Assembly: GCA_023139785.1 (NCBI GenBank)
Contig: JAGLMX010000031.1
Location: forward strand, 1 to 6,871
DNA from: Candidatus Aenigmatarchaeota archaeon
GTDB taxonomy: Archaea > EX4484-52 > B79-G9
Reading direction: 5' to 3'
Length of the DNA stretch: 6,871 bases
Shown here: positions 5,206 through 6,871 of the stretch, piece after piece
Layout of the letters: the number at the start of each line of letters is the position of its first letter
How positions within the stretch are numbered: position 1 is the stretch's first letter
Translations under genes and position numbers: made by a program
The notes under the pieces: model-generated
Seen by the model: only the letters and a program-made list of their open reading frames with translations
What the model was told of the DNA's origin: nothing
The model's database searches: none

Positions 5206-6162
5206 TCAAAGCAACCGGAGCATCTCTTTTGCAGACGTTCTAAACTCCGCATAGTGATTGTCATTTTTAATATACATTTCAATCGCTGTGGATGCGAGAC
5301 AAATAATGCGCAATTTTTCAAGACGGCAGTTTTCTTCGTTTGTCAGCGGAATTTGTGTTTCATAACCGTCTTTCATACCCCTAAAAAACACACTGTTGAG
5401 ATACGGTGTGCCTGCGTGCGCCAGATCCATCATAGGGTCTCCGCCAATCGTATGTCCCGGATCCAAAAAAAGTATTTCACCGCGTTTTTCTGAATACAAA
5501 AAATTACCTGCATTGAGGTCTCCGTGAAGAAGTTTTGGATGTATTATAATCAACTTTTTATCACATATACATTCACGTAGTTTCTCTCTTTCATCTAGAG
5601 TGAATATTTCAAGAGCGGCGTCCCGCATGGTTCTGTGCATGTATCGTTCAAGAACTTCGCGCCATGTCTTACAGCTCCAACGGTCTTCAGTGCATGCGCT
5701 CCCGAAACCATTTACCTGAATACCGTGTACTTTTTTCAACGTATGTCCGATCAGTTTTGCAAAAACGTATTTGAACTCAGAGGACACATACCTCAAGTTA
5801 GTTCCCTCAATGAATTCAAGAATTTCAAACATATAAGGTATTTGTTTTCTTGAAATATTTGCATATATTGTTCGAGGCACTGGGATGTTGTTTTCGTGAG
5901 CTTTTTCTCTCCAGAAAATTTCAGTTAATATGCTGTTATCAGGGCATATTTTTAAAAAATACTTTTTCGATGCACTGTCTGTAACTGAAACGCATACGCT
6001 GTTTTTAGCATTTTCTATAATTGGATTGCTTACAGGCGTTATTTTTGCATCAAGAAAAATCTTTGGCAGCAGGGTGTCCAGTTCAGCAGTTATTTTGAAC
6101 AGTATGTTTTCAGGAACTCTTTTTTCATGATTGCGCGAATGCTTGTTTTTTAAATCAGGCAT
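5206..6162 (-). CDS. APH/choline-kinase-family phosphotransferase (318 residues)
   Basis: A protein-kinase-like small-molecule phosphotransferase that would transfer the ATP gamma-phosphate to a hydroxyl of an unknown substrate. Numbered from the ATG at 6162: Lys71 in KYFLKIC is the likely ATP-binding lysine, Glu87 in FWREKAHE the matching helix residue, IPVPR (93-97) and the hinge LEFIEGTNL (115-123) follow, then NGFG (151-154), the catalytic loop HGDLNAGN (213-220, base Asp215, Asn220) and the metal-binding LFLDPG (231-236, Asp234) leading into GGDPMMDLAHAG. All key residues are present, so it should be active. Length is normal for the family. I chose the ATG at 6162 because a GAGG ribosome binding site lies six bases ahead (6169-6172); the in-frame TTG at 6174 would overlap that site. 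The family includes aminoglycoside, fructosamine, homoserine and choline kinases; nothing nearby shows which substrate, and antibiotic resistance should not be assumed. Confidence 0.88.
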   Translation of the reverse strand: MPDLKNKHSRNHEKRVPENILFKITAELDTLLPKIFLDAKITPVSNPIIENAKNSVCVSVTDSASKKYFLKICPDNSILTEIFWREKAHENNIPVPRTIYANISRKQIPYMFEILEFIEGTNLRYVSSEFKYVFAKLIGHTLKKVHGIQVNGFGSACTEDRWSCKTWREVLERYMHRTMRDAALEIFTLDEREKLRECICDKKLIIIHPKLLHGDLNAGNFLYSEKRGEILFLDPGHTIGGDPMMDLAHAGTPYLNSVFFRGMKDGYETQIPLTNEENCRLEKLRIICLASTAIEMYIKNDNHYAEFRTSAKEMLRLL

Positions 6163-6168
6163 GATATA

Positions 6169-6172
6169 CCTC
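6169..6172 (-). promoter_or_regulatory. Shine-Dalgarno deciding the kinase start
   Basis: On the minus strand TTGAGGTATATC precedes the ATG at 6162. GAGG sits six bases from it, which favours this ATG over the TTG at 6174. Confidence 0.55.
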
Positions 6173-6226
6173 AAGAACTGCTATTGAACGAGGATCAAAC
6201 TTTGCATGAATTATGTTCGTAAATTA

Positions 6227-6236
6227 GATTAAAAAA
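6227..6236 (+). promoter_or_regulatory. Possible TATA box of the small lysine-rich gene
   Basis: GATTAAAAAA is centred near 6232. Initiation 26-27 bases on would fall near 6259, just ahead of the GGAAGG ribosome binding site at 6265-6270 and the ATG at 6282. The same AT-rich stretch, read in reverse, might also serve the divergent kinase gene. Confidence 0.35.
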
Positions 6237-6281
6237 TGTTGTTACACTCTGGACAATGCATCAAGGAAGGTCATTTTATGT

Positions 6282-6491
6282 ATGGAATTCGTTGACGCGA
6301 CTACAAAAAAGACGATAATCGCTTTGGATAAATCGATTAAATTCGCTGAACAATACAAAAAATTCGTATCGGATTACGTCACTCAGTTTACTGTAAACAA
6401 AAAGGACAAGAAATGTATGGCAGAACACGGATTTGAGCGATATCTTAAAGAGAAATGCATTGAGCAATTGTTTCATACATCGATCTTGTAA
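6282..6491 (+). CDS. Small lysine-rich hypothetical protein (69 residues)
   Basis: The product is short, charged and probably mostly helical: helices at about 6-36 (TTKKTIIALDKSIKFAEQYK and onward) and 44-65, joined by a basic turn NKKDKK (39-44). There are two Cys (45 and 59), no signal peptide and no membrane segment. I do not recognise it. Support for a real gene is moderate: a possible TATA element, a GGAAGG site 11 bases before the ATG (a rather long spacing) and a protein composition unlike a chance frame. Against it, the length is small and its last 19 bases overlap the convergent gene on the other strand. A small regulatory or nucleic-acid-binding protein is possible, but that is a guess from charge only. 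Confidence 0.5.
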   Translation: MEFVDATTKKTIIALDKSIKFAEQYKKFVSDYVTQFTVNKKDKKCMAEHGFERYLKEKCIEQLFHTSIL

Positions 6492-6871
6492 ACATCCAGT
6501 CCCTCTGTTCGCATAACTGCTGTTTTCGGGAGTTCTAAAACGGCATTACAATATTCAATCCATTTTTCAGGGCAATCTTTTTCATCAAAATAGTAAACAT
6601 CAAATCTTGAAAATATTTTCCGACGCTCTTTCAAAGAGTTACCCATAACCCATTCTGCAGAACCTGCGCGTAGTTCAGGATAGATAAATTTAAGCATCAG
6701 AGCATGTCCGGGTTTGGTTGTTATCATAAAGGCTTGTGTCTGGTTTAAATCCAATGCATTGTAATTTTCAAGGAATGTCTGGTCTTCTTCTGTTGTGCTC
6801 TGCTCGTTCTCAAAAACACAGTTGCGCCCTGCAAAGCATTTGGAAATATCTGTGTACGAATAAAACACAAA
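6473..6871 (-). CDS. Uncharacterised protein, C-terminal part (5' end outside window)
   Basis: The frame is open to the right edge, so these are the last 132 residues of a longer protein; the GTG at 6868 is probably internal. The visible part is soluble and mixed: FAGRNCVF, an acidic helix (EQSTTEEDQTFLENY), the strand AFMITT, KERRKIFSRFDVYYFDE, a Cys-containing stretch CPEKWIEYCNAVLEL and the ending GLDVYKIDV. The pattern of a soluble tail that begins with an AGR-type segment and ends in a short strand such as VYKID reminds me of the extracellular C-terminal domains of archaeal membrane glycosyltransferases, but the membrane part would lie off-window and I cannot confirm this. The stop codon lies inside the 3' end of the small convergent gene. 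Confidence 0.6.
   Translation of the reverse strand, partial: FVFYSYTDISKCFAGRNCVFENEQSTTEEDQTFLENYNALDLNQTQAFMITTKPGHALMLKFIYPELRAGSAEWVMGNSLKERRKIFSRFDVYYFDEKDCPEKWIEYCNAVLELPKTAVMRTEGLDVYKIDV

Noticed and set aside
5206..6162. Reading the kinase as an antibiotic-resistance gene
   Set aside because: The APH fold covers many metabolic kinases, and no mobile element or resistance neighbour is present.
6276..6476. Minus-strand open frame opposite the small lysine-rich gene
   Set aside because: Its product is Phe/Leu-rich with no start signal; the plus-strand frame has a better upstream region.

Overview
The window looks like a piece of an archaeal chromosome. Two things point there. The purP-type gene belongs to the archaeal way of doing the last steps of purine synthesis. 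The gene starts also sit a fixed short distance behind AT-rich TATA boxes, in two cases with no ribosome binding site, as in leaderless archaeal transcripts. Short intergenic gaps, small proteins of unknown family and an AT-rich genome would fit a DPANN-type or related small-genome archaeon, but the lineage is inference and not proven by the sequence.

Layout: the left edge holds the C-terminal part of an MBL-fold metallohydrolase (+), followed after 29 bases by a PurP-family ATP-grasp protein (+) behind its own TATA box. Then comes a 576-residue protein that I do not recognise (+), behind a very strong (TA)7 TATA box. Converging on it from the right are two overlapping minus-strand genes for paralogous proteins of about 170 residues, also unrecognised. 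Their promoter region is shared back to back with a plus-strand gene for a four-helix membrane protein of 107 residues. After a gene-free stretch of about 250 bases comes a minus-strand APH/choline-kinase-like phosphotransferase, then a small lysine-rich protein (+), and finally a minus-strand protein cut by the right edge, whose 3' end overlaps the small gene by 19 bases.

How the genes work together: the left part is housekeeping (hydrolase plus purine metabolism). The central part, 1778-4567, is the most likely place for something undescribed: a large soluble protein and two paralogous small soluble proteins in convergent orientation, all lacking signal peptides and recognisable enzymatic motifs. 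Nothing in the sequence proves that they act together. The right part (kinase, small protein, cut protein) shows no obvious pathway. No tRNA, rRNA, CRISPR array, insertion sequence or attachment site was seen.
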